Shown here: in pieces, positions 52,904 through 62,747 of the stretch
Numbering within the stretch: position 1 is the first letter of the stretch
Layout: each line of letters begins with the position of its first letter
Source: JADFJB01 sp964464595
GTDB lineage: Bacteria; Zhuqueibacterota; JdFR-76; DREG01
Length of the DNA: 64,000 nt
Assembly (NCBI GenBank): GCA_964464595.1
Contig: CAYXGW010000001.1
Location: forward strand, 124,001-188,000
Direction of reading: 5' to 3'
Position numbers and translations under genes: made by a program
The notes under the pieces: generated by a model
The model's database searches: none
Seen by the model: the letters and a program-made list of their open reading frames with translations, nothing else
Told to the model about the DNA's origin: nothing

Positions 52904-53455
52904 ATGAAACGCGTCATACCATATCTAACCTTATTTGTTGTTAGCCTCACCTTCGTTGGTGCAAGTCAATTAATGGCTCAGGACAAAAAGGTCAATTGGG
53001 AGTCTTTTCGAGAAAATCTTGTAAAGAATCTTTCCTCAGATAATCCCGGCATTAGAGAATCAGCTCTACAGCTTATTAATCGATATAGTGTTGAACTGGG
53101 ATTAAAGGCAGATGAAGTAGACAATGAAATTATGAAATTATTTCAGAATAACCTGGAACAAAATTTAGCTTCATCAAATTACGGCGTCCGGCAGTCTGCA
53201 ATACAATTAATTACGCAATATGGTAATAAATTCAAGCTGAATAGAGAGGCAATATTTTCTTTGATGAGCGTATATCGATATGAAAAAGATATTAACTTTC
53301 GCAAAATGGCCCTGGCTGCGCTTCATAAAACAGGAGATAAATGGGCGATGGGTTTTCTGAAAACAAGCATTGATTTCGAAAAGGATGAGTCGTTAAGACA
53401 CATCATTCAAGCCATTGTTCGCGATTATGAATCATTAAAAGCTTCCGCCCCTTGA
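52904..53455 (+). CDS. secreted HEAT-repeat protein
   Basis: A signal peptide (FVVSLTFVGASQLMA) precedes three HEAT-like helical repeats (NPGIRESALQLINRYSVEL, NYGVRQSAIQLITQYG, NFRKMALAALHKTGD). TGGAGGT is about six bases before the ATG. A terminator follows at 53481. Function unknown; helical scaffolds of this kind mediate protein contacts. Confidence 0.75.
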   Translation: MKRVIPYLTLFVVSLTFVGASQLMAQDKKVNWESFRENLVKNLSSDNPGIRESALQLINRYSVELGLKADEVDNEIMKLFQNNLEQNLASSNYGVRQSAIQLITQYGNKFKLNREAIFSLMSVYRYEKDINFRKMALAALHKTGDKWAMGFLKTSIDFEKDESLRHIIQAIVRDYESLKASAP

Positions 53456-53480
53456 TGGTTTTAAGATAAATTGATTATCA

Positions 53481-53517
53481 AACAGGCTGTCTATATTTTT
53501 GGACAGCCTGTTTTTTA
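53481..53517 (+). terminator. rho-independent terminator
   Basis: AACAGGCTGTC and GACAGCCTGTT form a perfect 11-bp stem with a ten-base loop, followed by a run of T. It ends the HEAT-protein gene 26 bases after its stop. Confidence 0.85.
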
Positions 53518-53703
53518 TTTGAGCTCTAAAAAATTATTTATAGGATATTGATTCAGACCTTCCAGTGTTTAATATTGACATCGAAAAATTGCTCGAAATT
53601 GAATCATCACGAAAAAATCAGATTATTAAGCAATAAAATTAGTTTTTAACAAAGTGATTTAATCGACCTATTCTTTCTGATTACCCTATTCTATTTATTA
53701 ATT

Positions 53704-54993
53704 CTAAATTTTATTCTTCAAATACTCAGGATTTATTTTTATAGTCTCAGCTAAAAAATACTGGTATTTATCTATTTGATTTATAGCCTTGCTAATTTGT
53801 CCTGCCCGAAAATACAATTCCGCATCTTTTGTTTCCAGCCTCAAAGCACGCTTAATTATTGGCATCGCGTCATTAGCCCTGCCACTCTTAAACAAAACCC
53901 AGGCATAGGTTTCAAGAACCTCAATATGACCAGGTCTGCGAATTAATTCCTTCTCCATTCGATATTGTGCTTCTCTAAGATTAACATTGTAAACAGAACC
54001 ATATCTTGCGTATTCCAAATTGATATTCCAGCCATTCTTTTCGTAATTGCTAAATATCTCAAACACTTTTTTGATTATTTCATCAGCTTGCTTTTTCTTA
54101 CCAGCCGCTGTGTAAACATCAGTCAATAATTCCAAAATACCATGATCCGGAGCTATTTCGTATGCATGCAGTAAAAGCGAAACAGCTTCATCGTATTTTT
54201 GTTGTGCTATTCTGATTTCTGCCAGTCCACTCATCGCATGCACATAACCAGGGGATTCTTGTAAGATTCCAGTAAAGATAGATTCGGCTGTTTCCAAATC
54301 TCCTTTGTCCAAAAAAAGGTCTCCCAGGTAAAATAAAGCCCATGCACGGTTTTCGTAGCCAGGTACTCCGGCGCTTGCCGCCAATTTCATAGCAGCAATT
54401 GCACCTTCCGGGTCTCCGTGCAGCTCCCGTAAATAAGAAACCCGGCTATAAGAACGTAAATCAGGTCGAATACTCATCATCTTATCACAGTACTCAACAG
54501 CTTTCTCATAATTGCCAAGCTCAGCATTAGCATCTACAAGAATTCCATAAGCATAAGCCAAATAGGGGTTTATTTGGATAGCTTCTTCTGCCAGAGGAAT
54601 CGCCTCCTCGAAGCGATGTTTGGTTACATATAGAGTGGCATTTATAGCTAATGCAAGAGCATTGTCAGTATCCAATTCTAATGCACTTCTAATTATTTTC
54701 TCAGCTTCGCTAGTGTATTTGATTTCCTGTCCCGTACTTCTGCCAATTTTTAAATAGTGTTGGGCAAGCGCTATGTATGGATCAACTTCTGCCGGATTGT
54801 TTTCGATTTCATATAAATAGTATTGAATCGTTCTCTCCGATGATTGGATGGACGATGTGGCATTTTCCAGGTCGGAACCGATAACCAGGTTTGGGATCTT
54901 GACTTTTTTTTCAGCGGATCCAATGGCTAAATAATAAACAAAAACTAACAATGATAAAACTGTAATGATACCGAATATTTTTTTAGAACTCAT
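53704..54993 (-). CDS. TPR protein with N-terminal membrane anchor
   Basis: One hydrophobic segment (residues 5-24) and no cleavage site suggest a membrane-anchored periplasmic protein. Residues 60-420 contain about eight TPRs (DNALALAINATLYVTKHRFEEAIP, YAYGILVDANAELGNYEKAVEY and others). It starts 75 bases after the stop of the DUF4331 gene on the same strand, so the two are probably co-transcribed with DUF4331 first. Confidence 0.85.
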   Translation of the reverse strand: MSSKKIFGIITVLSLLVFVYYLAIGSAEKKVKIPNLVIGSDLENATSSIQSSERTIQYYLYEIENNPAEVDPYIALAQHYLKIGRSTGQEIKYTSEAEKIIRSALELDTDNALALAINATLYVTKHRFEEAIPLAEEAIQINPYLAYAYGILVDANAELGNYEKAVEYCDKMMSIRPDLRSYSRVSYLRELHGDPEGAIAAMKLAASAGVPGYENRAWALFYLGDLFLDKGDLETAESIFTGILQESPGYVHAMSGLAEIRIAQQKYDEAVSLLLHAYEIAPDHGILELLTDVYTAAGKKKQADEIIKKVFEIFSNYEKNGWNINLEYARYGSVYNVNLREAQYRMEKELIRRPGHIEVLETYAWVLFKSGRANDAMPIIKRALRLETKDAELYFRAGQISKAINQIDKYQYFLAETIKINPEYLKNKI

Positions 54994-55068
54994 GAAACTC
55001 TCCGAATACGAATTGGGAGTTCAACAACAGGGTGAGAAGCCCTGCGAAGAACTCCCTTTTCCGATTTA

Positions 55069-57141
55069 CTACTTCAACAAAAGTGCTTTTTTGGCTGGAA
55101 CCACTTCATTACCTACTTTAAGTCTAAAATAATAGGTACCGCTCGGCATATTACTGGCATTCCAGGCTACGGTATATGTTCCGGGGGTTTGCCTTTCATC
55201 CACAATGGTATCCACCAATCGACCAAGAGAATTGAAAATTCTAAGCTGGATTTCATTTTCTTTGGAAACATGGTATTGGATTTCAGTCGATGGATTAAAT
55301 GGGTTGGGATAATTCTGTTCGAGAAAAAAGGCTTTTGGAATGGAATAACCAAGTCCTGAAGTTGAGATACTCGTCGTTGTCGGATCTTCCGCAGTTAATT
55401 GCTTGTTGTAATCGTATCCACGATGTGGAGCTGCAACATATGGAAATGAATCCTTAAACGGCAAATCATTTTGTTGAGGTCCTGCATGGTAGGTTAAAAC
55501 ACCCACTAAATCGTCAGTTACCGGTGAGGGTGATGAGTTTGGATCATAGTCATCGTACCACAATCCAATAGCAGCGAGAACAACACCGCCAACAGCCTGT
55601 AATTCGATGCGAGTTACATCATCTTCCAGGCGTCTGCCGTTGGGAAATCCATCCATATTGGGGATGAACTGCAAATCCGACGTTGCATTAAAACGCGAAT
55701 CGGTTAAGCCAAGAACCGCAGCTTGAACCAATCCTAGAGAACTAAAATCTCCACTATCCCGGGGAGTTGCCGGAACCGCCATATTCAGGCGCAGCATATC
55801 CCCAAGAGTCGGCAAAAAATTGTTAATAAACGGTTTGCCTTCTGCTAAAGGATCGCCGCCCTTTCCAGTCGCCAATTGATAAGGTCGTAGATTCGGCACT
55901 CCAGTGTAAAATATCGGCAAGATATCGACGGAGCGTGGATTACCCTCTTGCAGTAAAACAGGTCCAAAAGATGATGAATGCAGTGCAGTTCCGACCAATG
56001 CATCATCCGGCAAACCAAAAAGCCCATCGGCGTTATTTGTAAAATCGAAGGCTCCCAATGAAGCAGTTTGGATTCGTAAAGCCGCAAATGCCGGAACTGC
56101 GCCACCGAAAAGAGCATCATCCATATAGAGGGCAAGTTCAGGGTTAGTGAAATTGGCGGCAAATTCCAGATCGTCATAAGGCGTTAATGCATTCCAGCGA
56201 TCCTTCGTCCCAACCGGAATGATTACTTCGTTGGTCAACGGCATTCCTAAACGGGCGACTTGAACCCAGTCTCCGGAATAGGCAGGTTTGGAACCGTCTG
56301 TGTTTAAAGTCTTGATCTGCGGTCGACTGCAGGTGCTCCAGACCCCAATCACAAAATCCGTGTCTAAAATATCTACAGCCATATCAACACTCTTGCCATC
56401 TTTTTGCAAAATCTCGATGGGTATTTGTAGAGCGATGGTACTGATATTAAATCCGGCCACACCATCCCGCGGCTCATCGACGCCGCCATCGCCAAACTTC
56501 CGGGTTTGTCCCAGGTCGAAGACGCCACCCAAATCAACAAAAAAGGGATCATCAGCCGGGCCGCAATAAATGGTCTCACCGCTACTGGCGGTGGTTATTG
56601 CGTTGTTAATTAAAGCATCATAGGTCGTGCTTAAACCTACCTCGCTTTCAATTGAACGAGGGCCGATGTTGGGCGGCGGAACCACCCCACCCGTGACGAT
56701 GGTTTCCCAGGTTGCACCGCCATCTGTAGTCCTTTGCGCAGTATAAGTCTTTTTTAAATTCTCGGCGCCCAGGCGAATATTAAAAAAAGTAGTGGGGTCT
56801 TCATTTACCTCATCAAAAGTGAATCGATAAATGATATCCTCACCTGTTGTTCCGGTTGAATTATCAATGTGTATTTCATAACGAATATTTTCCCCGAATG
56901 AAGAATAATTGGGGCCGCCCTCGGGTAATTGCAGTGGGATAAAATTGGCAATAATGGTTACCGTGTTTGGATTATCCGGACTTCGAAAAGCATATAAATC
57001 CGTCGGATCTGCCTGGGGATCGTTTGAAATCAATGGCGCTTCACGATGACTGGACGCCTCGATGAGCACAATTCCCTGCCATACCAAATAGGGCAATAGT
57101 GCAATTGCTGCAATCATGAAAAGTATTCTCTTTTTACTCAT
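55069..57141 (-). CDS. DUF4331 protein with type IX secretion sorting domain
   Basis: I start at ATG 57141 (MSKKRILFMIA), five bases after GGAGG; the longer frame to 57174 lacks a site. A signal peptide is followed by the DUF4331 core (SSHREAPLISNDPQADPTDLYAF, SSFGENIRYEIHID, with repeated metal-binding-like Asp/His motifs). The C-terminus is a Por-type sorting domain (YPNPFNPSTEIQYHV, IFNSLGRLVDT, GTYYFRLKVG). This export system is limited to the FCB group. The ligand is unknown. Confidence 0.9.
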   Translation of the reverse strand: MSKKRILFMIAAIALLPYLVWQGIVLIEASSHREAPLISNDPQADPTDLYAFRSPDNPNTVTIIANFIPLQLPEGGPNYSSFGENIRYEIHIDNSTGTTGEDIIYRFTFDEVNEDPTTFFNIRLGAENLKKTYTAQRTTDGGATWETIVTGGVVPPPNIGPRSIESEVGLSTTYDALINNAITTASSGETIYCGPADDPFFVDLGGVFDLGQTRKFGDGGVDEPRDGVAGFNISTIALQIPIEILQKDGKSVDMAVDILDTDFVIGVWSTCSRPQIKTLNTDGSKPAYSGDWVQVARLGMPLTNEVIIPVGTKDRWNALTPYDDLEFAANFTNPELALYMDDALFGGAVPAFAALRIQTASLGAFDFTNNADGLFGLPDDALVGTALHSSSFGPVLLQEGNPRSVDILPIFYTGVPNLRPYQLATGKGGDPLAEGKPFINNFLPTLGDMLRLNMAVPATPRDSGDFSSLGLVQAAVLGLTDSRFNATSDLQFIPNMDGFPNGRRLEDDVTRIELQAVGGVVLAAIGLWYDDYDPNSSPSPVTDDLVGVLTYHAGPQQNDLPFKDSFPYVAAPHRGYDYNKQLTAEDPTTTSISTSGLGYSIPKAFFLEQNYPNPFNPSTEIQYHVSKENEIQLRIFNSLGRLVDTIVDERQTPGTYTVAWNASNMPSGTYYFRLKVGNEVVPAKKALLLK

Positions 57142-57308
57142 ACCTTCCTCCGCTGTTAATGGTGAATAAATCATTGATGAACGATTGCCATTTGCAACGT
57201 TTAATAGATAACAACGAAGTAATTGGAAATTTGGATTTATTCAGATTAGAATTTGTTTATAAAAGAGGACACGGCGATTAACTTGTTGCGGCTTTAGCTG
57301 CTGCCTTT

Positions 57309-57430
57309 GCTACGTAGCTGAGCCGCAAAGGATGACAGTGCACGTAACCTGCTAATTTAAAATAACTTCCGAAGGCCACAGAAGCAAGCCAAAAAGTCTG
57401 TGCCTTTTGCCGGCTCCAGCTGTTGTTAGC
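57309..57430 (-). repeat. attC-like site with mutated core
   Basis: GCTACGTAGCTGAGCCGCAAAGG and CCTTTTGCCGGCTCCAGC plus TGTTGTTAGC are complementary arms. The core at the left end is GCTACGT instead of GCTAACR. It lies just after the stop of the repeat protein at 57455, the expected position in cassette orientation. Confidence 0.6.
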
Positions 57431-57454
57431 AGCCCCTTTACACAAATCAATAAT

Positions 57455-59131
57455 CTAATGGTACGCCCAAGCAGAGAGAATAGCGGCCAAAGCATGTGCT
57501 TTATCTAAGTCGTTGGGAATCGATTTAGCGATCTTGCATACTTGCCGCCAATTCCTAGCTTCAACGGCCGATTTTGCGATAGCATGCAGAATGATATCGT
57601 CCCAGTGATAATAATATATTTCTTGGTCAACGACTCGGCACGCTTCTTCAAGCAAGGCTCGTAATTTTTCGCTGTCTCCGATCTTCGCCGCAGACACCAC
57701 AACGGTTCCCATGGCACGGGCTTTATAAAAATAATTATAAGGAGACGATTCGATTTCTATAGCGACCTGATGCGCTTTCTCCAAAAATGCGGTATCCCCG
57801 GTAGTTTCGCCTATCTCCGCCACCGATTCCACAAAACTGCATACAGCCTCACCTAGGTCGCTACTCATAACTTCCCGTATAGCTGCGATCTGACGCGCTT
57901 GCTCTACAACTTCCAGCGCTTTCTCCTTTTCGCCGATCTTCGCTGTTACCCATGCGATAGTTCCCAGGATGGAAATTTTTCCAGCATCATCTTCTATCTT
58001 CCCTGCGATCTGACGCGCTTGCTCTAAAAATTCCCGGGCTTTATGGTTGTCACCAATCTTCGCTGTCGACTCCGCGATCTTAAGCAGGGTGGAAGCTTTG
58101 TCATAAGGACCTTGGTAATAGGCAGACCACATTATTTCCTTAGAGGCCTGGTGCGATTTTTCCAAAAATTGCCGGGCGATCTCAATGTTACCCACTTTCG
58201 CTGCGAATTCCACAATCTGAAGGAGGGCGGCAGCTTTATCTTCCGGCCTTATTATTTCCTCCGCGACCTGGACCGCCTCTTCCAAAAATTCCTGGGCTTT
58301 TTCAATGGCACCCAAATTTGTTGTCGACTGTGCAATCTCAAGGAGGGTGGTAACGGTATGCTCTACTTCGGCGATTTCATGCGCTTGTTCGTAAAATGCT
58401 GCCCTATCCTTAGTGATTTCGGCAATTTTTGCTGCTGACTTGGCAATCACGCGCTGAGCCTTCTTTTTGTAAAAATACTGAATATCCTCGACCACTTGGC
58501 GTGCAAGTTTTAAAAACTCAGTGTCCTTTGTGACTACGGCTAGAGCTGCCGCCGACTCTATAATCGCGTATAGAGCGGAATCCTGGCAGAGATTAAATCT
58601 TATTCCCTTGGCGAGCAAGCGGGCTTGCTCCAAAAATGCTACATTCCTTACACTTGTCCTTTCAGCGGTCTCTGCCATTGACTCCACGATGTCGCACAGG
58701 ATCCCATGTTCAGAAGTCTTACTAGAGTCATCCCATGTTGCTGCGGTTTTTTTGGCGACCTGGACTGCTTGTTCCAGAAATTCCTGGGATTTCTCGTCAT
58801 TACCCATTTTCGCTGCCAAACCTGCAATAGCACTTAAAGCACGAGCTTTATTCTCAGACTCCGGTAGTGTTTCGACGACTAGGTGCGCCCGCTTCAGATC
58901 GCCCACGTCGGAAAAGGCAATAACAACTTCTTCTAAGACATCATATATGCTATAGCTCGGCCATTCTCGGATGTTAATCCTTAAGCTTAAATGTGCCAGT
59001 TCTCTTTTAACTTGGTAAATTTGCCCCCAAGGGCTTTGCCACCACGAGAAAAGCGCTATTGCGAATACAAACAGAAACACAATCGCCACAATACCAGCAC
59101 GACGAAACATTTGTTGTTTGCCTTGCATCAA
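57455..59131 (-). CDS. helical-repeat protein with N-terminal TM segment
   Basis: One TM segment (residues 12-32) is followed by about 500 residues of alpha-alpha repeats resembling degenerate TPRs. The motif EFLEQA.QVAK.I occurs many times (for instance ARQFLEKSHQA and AREFLEQARQIA). Repeats are about 36-50 residues with variable linkers. No enzymatic domain. It appears to be a cassette of unusual length, flanked by attC-like sites at both ends (57309-57430 and 59173-59296). Confidence 0.75.
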   Translation of the reverse strand: MMQGKQQMFRRAGIVAIVFLFVFAIALFSWWQSPWGQIYQVKRELAHLSLRINIREWPSYSIYDVLEEVVIAFSDVGDLKRAHLVVETLPESENKARALSAIAGLAAKMGNDEKSQEFLEQAVQVAKKTAATWDDSSKTSEHGILCDIVESMAETAERTSVRNVAFLEQARLLAKGIRFNLCQDSALYAIIESAAALAVVTKDTEFLKLARQVVEDIQYFYKKKAQRVIAKSAAKIAEITKDRAAFYEQAHEIAEVEHTVTTLLEIAQSTTNLGAIEKAQEFLEEAVQVAEEIIRPEDKAAALLQIVEFAAKVGNIEIARQFLEKSHQASKEIMWSAYYQGPYDKASTLLKIAESTAKIGDNHKAREFLEQARQIAGKIEDDAGKISILGTIAWVTAKIGEKEKALEVVEQARQIAAIREVMSSDLGEAVCSFVESVAEIGETTGDTAFLEKAHQVAIEIESSPYNYFYKARAMGTVVVSAAKIGDSEKLRALLEEACRVVDQEIYYYHWDDIILHAIAKSAVEARNWRQVCKIAKSIPNDLDKAHALAAILSAWAYH

Positions 59132-59172
59132 ACTTTTTCCTTTAGGGCTTGAAACTTATATCCTTATTCACT

Positions 59173-59296
59173 GCTAACGCTGGGATCAGCCGTTGAAACC
59201 GAATCAGATAAGATAGAAAAGTGAACTAAATTTCCGCATCCCGACAGAACTCTGAAAAAGCCGGGGCGGTTTCAATCCGCTGAATCCAAAGTTAGC
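59173..59296 (-). repeat. attC site (124 bp)
   Basis: The arms GCTAACGCTGGGATCAGCCG (59173-) and CGCTGAATCCAAAGTTAGC (-59296) are complementary with bulges, and the inner GTTGAAACCG pairs with CGGTTTCAAT. Core ends are GCTAAC and GTTAGC. This is one of the clearest attC sites in the window. It lies between the stop at 59315 and the start at 59131. Confidence 0.85.
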
Positions 59297-59314
59297 TGTT
59301 TCTGTTAGAGGAAA

Positions 59315-60169
59315 CTAATGGACAATTTCGTTGTAGTCAGATGGTAAAATGAAAAGATTATTCTCTAAATCCTTTCTTTCTATTTTGACGACTTCTTTAC
59401 GTTCGGTTATAGATTCAACTTTTCTCATTGTTAACATTGGAAATCCATCAATATTCAATATGGCATCTGAGGTCTTTATATTATTTTTTATAAGATATTC
59501 ATAGACTTGCATGAAATCTATGAATCTACCTAATATTTTCTTAATTGATATTTCATTAGTGATCCAAAATTCAGTTATTACATCACCCTTTTGTTGAATA
59601 TATTTTTGACACATATGGCCACTAATCTGTTTAGACTCCTCAGTTTCTTTTAGTTGGAATCTTAAAGCATCATTAACCATATCACTTCTTGTTTTATTGT
59701 CTTTTATCGATTTGTCCGATTTCAAAGCACTTTTCAGTATTTCCTCTGTTTTAATAGGCCTGTATGATTTTCGGGTAGGGTAAAGTATTGAAATATTTTT
59801 TGATGAGTCCAAAATCGTAACTGTAAATTCATCATTGATATACTCTTCTATTCGTATCATATTATTTTTAACATACGTCTTTATAATTTCTTTCTCTTTC
59901 ATTTCTGAATATGCTTTAAGTATTTCTTTATCTCTCTCGGATAGTTCTTCACCACCAAATACTTTTAACATAACGGCAGCGAAATCTAAATGTAGTTGTC
60001 CTTGTTTTAATAATTCTCCAGCGGTTTTAGTTGAAGTTGAGGTTGGACTATACTCCTTTGTAAAGTTCTCAACTATTAAACCTTCAAATTTTTCGTCAGC
60101 AGATGACAACACAAAACACAAAAAAATTAAACTGACTGTCAATACGGTTTTTAATGAGCAATTATACAT
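59315..60169 (-). CDS. secreted protein, DUF4412/LolA-like
   Basis: The signal peptide (LTVSLIFLCFVLSSA) is followed by a 260-residue beta-rich chain. It contains GHMCQKYIQQKGDVITEFWITNE, a motif typical of DUF4412-type periplasmic proteins, and FPMLTMRKVESI. Function is unknown. Its stop lies 19 bases before an attC site, so it is a cassette. Confidence 0.6.
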   Translation of the reverse strand: MYNCSLKTVLTVSLIFLCFVLSSADEKFEGLIVENFTKEYSPTSTSTKTAGELLKQGQLHLDFAAVMLKVFGGEELSERDKEILKAYSEMKEKEIIKTYVKNNMIRIEEYINDEFTVTILDSSKNISILYPTRKSYRPIKTEEILKSALKSDKSIKDNKTRSDMVNDALRFQLKETEESKQISGHMCQKYIQQKGDVITEFWITNEISIKKILGRFIDFMQVYEYLIKNNIKTSDAILNIDGFPMLTMRKVESITERKEVVKIERKDLENNLFILPSDYNEIVH

Positions 60170-60282
60170 TTTATTTCCTCCTATAAATGATTATTTAAGC
60201 AATTATTATGAATAAAAAATACCATATAAAACTCATTATATGCGTATTATATGGGGAATTTGTCAACTAAAAACGCTCAATT

Positions 60283-60985
60283 TATGGTGCATATTTTATA
60301 TCCTTGCTTCATCCTCAAAAAATCCAACCACCACCCACACAAGTAATAAAAGACATCCCATTTGAGAATGCAACACTTATTTTGAAGAATCTCACAATTC
60401 CTTCGATTCATAAAACCATCATCCTTTCGATCTGCATTTACCGCATGGTTGTGGCTGTTGTAAAATGTCATTCCCGAATGCTTTGATAAAGGAGGTTAGG
60501 AGGGGTAATTTGAGAAATACAAATGACTACAACTCTATAGCTTTGTTTAAAAGTATATCATCGAATTTAAAAACAGACCATAAAGTTATAAAACGCAAAG
60601 GCCAAAAGTTTTATCTAGTTTTCTACAACGCCCCTATCAAATACATCTCACCGGTTGGCTGCGTAACTCCCCCCTTGGGTTCCAGTGTAATCGCAAACGC
60701 GCTGATGTTTTCATCATCGGGAATCGTTGTAAATTCAGAGATGGCGTTGCCATCCGCATCCGGTGTAAACACCCCGGCGCTGATCGGTTGATTGCCTTTT
60801 AGCATCAATAACTGATACTCCTTATCCGATGGGATTGCGGAAAGATTAAATCCATAGAACACCGCCTGATCATTTTCCGGGTCCCAAATCACCTTGCCTT
60901 TGGCTTCCGGTGAAGGCGACAAACCATTCAGATCTGCAATTTTTAGTTGCGGCGCCCGCATAATTTGCAGAACCCGCGCTTTGTC
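60283..60985 (-). pseudogene. 3' part and flank of the anti-sigma factor gene (duplicate)
   Basis: The frame 60623-60961 repeats the last ~112 codons of the anti-sigma gene (VIWDPENDQAVFYG, GVFTPDADGNAISEF), with a few substitutions such as LSPSP for LPPSP. The adjacent noncoding flank also repeats (CCACCACCCACACAAGTAAT against CCACCACCCACGCAAGTAAT). The duplication ends sharply at 60985 (CTTTGTCG). An extra segment near 60455-60530 contains a G-rich run of the interspersed repeat family. Confidence 0.88.
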
Positions 60986-61068
60986 GCAGCAATTGGAAAT
61001 TTGGATTTATTTAGAGGAAATTTTGTGGAAATTGAAAGAAAGATGTAGTGGGAATGGATTAATAAAAC

Positions 61069-61105
61069 CCGGACGCATTTCGCGTCCGACTTGAACATTG
61101 TTAGC
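61069..61105 (-). repeat. half attC site
   Basis: GGACGCATTTCGCGTCCGAC forms a strong hairpin followed by TTGAAC and GTTAGCT (from 61100). In cassette orientation this is the first half of an attC; the second half is absent, replaced by unrelated sequence at the edge of the duplicated anti-sigma block. Confidence 0.6.
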
Positions 61106-61134
61106 TGCTGTTTTTTCCGCGCATTATTTTTCTT

Positions 61135-61521
61135 CTATTCATGAATCTTAATCCAGTCTATTGTGTTTTCCTCTGAAAGTTTTATCACCATTGTTTTTGT
61201 ATGCAAAGGCCATGGACCCAGGCGCTTCTCAGTTATCCTGTAATACAGAAAGTTTTTATTATTTCTGTAATAGGATGGCTCCCCGAGTAGGTCTAAAATT
61301 TCATCTTTATTTAGCGCTCTTACTGTATCATTGTAAACTACGTCATTAAGCATTCTATCTCTGTAGGGATAATCCGCACCATCCTTCGTTTTCCATTTCG
61401 CCTTATCGAACACCATTTCACTGTCCGGTTTCATTTTCATATCTACAGTATAATCTTCTCTATCATTATTGCAGGCGAGACAACAAACAAAAAGTAATAC
61501 TGTAAAAACTCTCATTTTCAT
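61135..61521 (-). CDS. BamE/SmpA-like lipoprotein
   Basis: The lipobox LFVCCLAC marks a lipoprotein. The mature part has a two-helix segment (LNKDEILDLLGEPSYYRNNKNFLYY) and a beta part ending KTMVIKLSEENTIDWIKIHE, as in SmpA/BamE-like proteins. Function unknown. The stop is followed by the half attC, and an attC lies before its start. Confidence 0.65.
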   Translation of the reverse strand: MKMRVFTVLLFVCCLACNNDREDYTVDMKMKPDSEMVFDKAKWKTKDGADYPYRDRMLNDVVYNDTVRALNKDEILDLLGEPSYYRNNKNFLYYRITEKRLGPWPLHTKTMVIKLSEENTIDWIKIHE

Positions 61522-61542
61522 AATCGAATACTAATAATTGCA

Positions 61543-61607
61543 GCTAACATTGAGTATATGAAGCATAGCATCCCGAAGGGGGTTATGATTCATATACAGT
61601 GTTATGC
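61543..61607 (-). repeat. attC site (65 bp)
   Basis: GCTAACATTGAGTATATGAAGC and TCATATACAGTGTTATGC are complementary arms around an apical CCC-GAA-GGGG. Core ends GCTAAC and GTTATGC. It abuts the TAA stop of the next gene at 61608. Confidence 0.8.
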
Positions 61608-62087
61608 TTAGTTTATTTTTAATACTTGATTATTTAGGTCTCTCAAAAAATCTAATATGTCATTACCAAATTCAAGCTTCCCTTTATGATTTTCTTGAGT
61701 GTTTAAATTTCCAGACTGAATTGTTTTACTAATCTTCTCTTGTAATAAATTTAACTGGCTTGATTCTAACAAACTTCTGTTTCTGAGATAGAAATCTCTT
61801 CCGTATTTTGCATAAAAATCTATTGCAAATTGAATGCTTATGGTTCCATCATTGGGGTTGCTTTCATTTAATGCGGCAAGTTTCGATTCAAATTCTCTAT
61901 ATGCATTCAGATAAGATTCTTTACTATTTAGCAACTGCTCAATACTTGATTTTAACAATAGCTCTTTTTTCAGGTCATCGAAACGCTTTCTGTTTTTCAT
62001 CAACGTATAAAGCCCAGTAACTCCTGATATGATTAATGATACAACTCCAGCAACAATAGCTGCTATTACTTTCGGGTCGTCAAACAT
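61608..62087 (-). CDS. single-TM coiled-coil protein
   Basis: One N-terminal transmembrane helix (VIAAIVAGVVSLIISGVTGLY) and a long cytoplasmic helical region with Lys/Glu/Leu heptads. No family recognised. TAA is the last codon directly next to an attC core, which marks it as a cassette. Confidence 0.6.
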   Translation of the reverse strand: MFDDPKVIAAIVAGVVSLIISGVTGLYTLMKNRKRFDDLKKELLLKSSIEQLLNSKESYLNAYREFESKLAALNESNPNDGTISIQFAIDFYAKYGRDFYLRNRSLLESSQLNLLQEKISKTIQSGNLNTQENHKGKLEFGNDILDFLRDLNNQVLKIN

Positions 62088-62107
62088 TTGTTTTATTTTT
62101 TAATTAA

Positions 62108-62184
62108 GAATAACGGTTGGTGTAAATGGCGTAGTGGCGTTTAGCCACTATGAACATTTTACACATTGTTACCACACGTTATTC
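62108..62184 (-). repeat. attC site (77 bp)
   Basis: GAATAACGGTTGGTGTAAATG and CATTTTACACATTG plus CACGTTATTC are complementary, around the GTAGTGGC/GCCACTAT stem. The GNAT stop codon lies inside GTTATTC. A sister copy lies after the GDPD gene (43704-43758). Confidence 0.8.
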
Positions 62185-62724
62185 TTCATTTTTTATTTCG
62201 TACCAAATATGCTTTTCATATTCAGGATGATTAATTAATTCAGGATGATTGAATTCTCCTTTTTTAGTCATTCCTATTTTCTTCATCACATTTTCAGAAT
62301 TTCTATTATTTATTGTACAAATTGAAAAAATCTTGACAATTTTCAATTCGTCAAAAGCATATTCTAAACATTTTTTCGCTCCTTCAGTTGCATATCCTTT
62401 TCCCCAAGCGGTTTTTTTCAACCGCCATCCAATATCCGTTGCAGGACTAAATTCAGTTTCATAAGTTTGATATGCTAATCCAATGAAACCAATTAATTCT
62501 CCTGTTTTTAAAATTTCAGTTGCAAAATAAGTGTATCCTCTCTCATCATAATGTTTTTTTAGTCGTTGTATTAAACCTTCCGTTTCTTTTTCACTTAATG
62601 TGCTTGGGAAATGTTCCATTACTTCTGGGTCAGAGTTGATTTCTGTAAATTCTTTCAAGTCATTATTTGTCCAATTACGAAACCCTAATCTTTCCGATTT
62701 AAATATGTATTCGTTATTTTCCAA
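62179..62724 (-). CDS. GNAT family (RimJ/RimL-like) N-acetyltransferase
   Basis: The 181-residue chain has the GNAT fold: SERLGFRNWTNNDL, the acetyl-CoA loop region WRLKKTAWGKGYATEGAKKCLEYAF and the closing NRNSENVMKKIGM. It transfers acetyl groups to an amine of unknown identity. The stop codon sits within the attC core. A partial attC-like stretch (GGTAAC at 62748) lies upstream of the start. Confidence 0.85.
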   Translation of the reverse strand: MENNEYIFKSERLGFRNWTNNDLKEFTEINSDPEVMEHFPSTLSEKETEGLIQRLKKHYDERGYTYFATEILKTGELIGFIGLAYQTYETEFSPATDIGWRLKKTAWGKGYATEGAKKCLEYAFDELKIVKIFSICTINNRNSENVMKKIGMTKKGEFNHPELINHPEYEKHIWYEIKNEE

Positions 62725-62747
62725 TTTTCGTCATTTTTTTTATGTGT

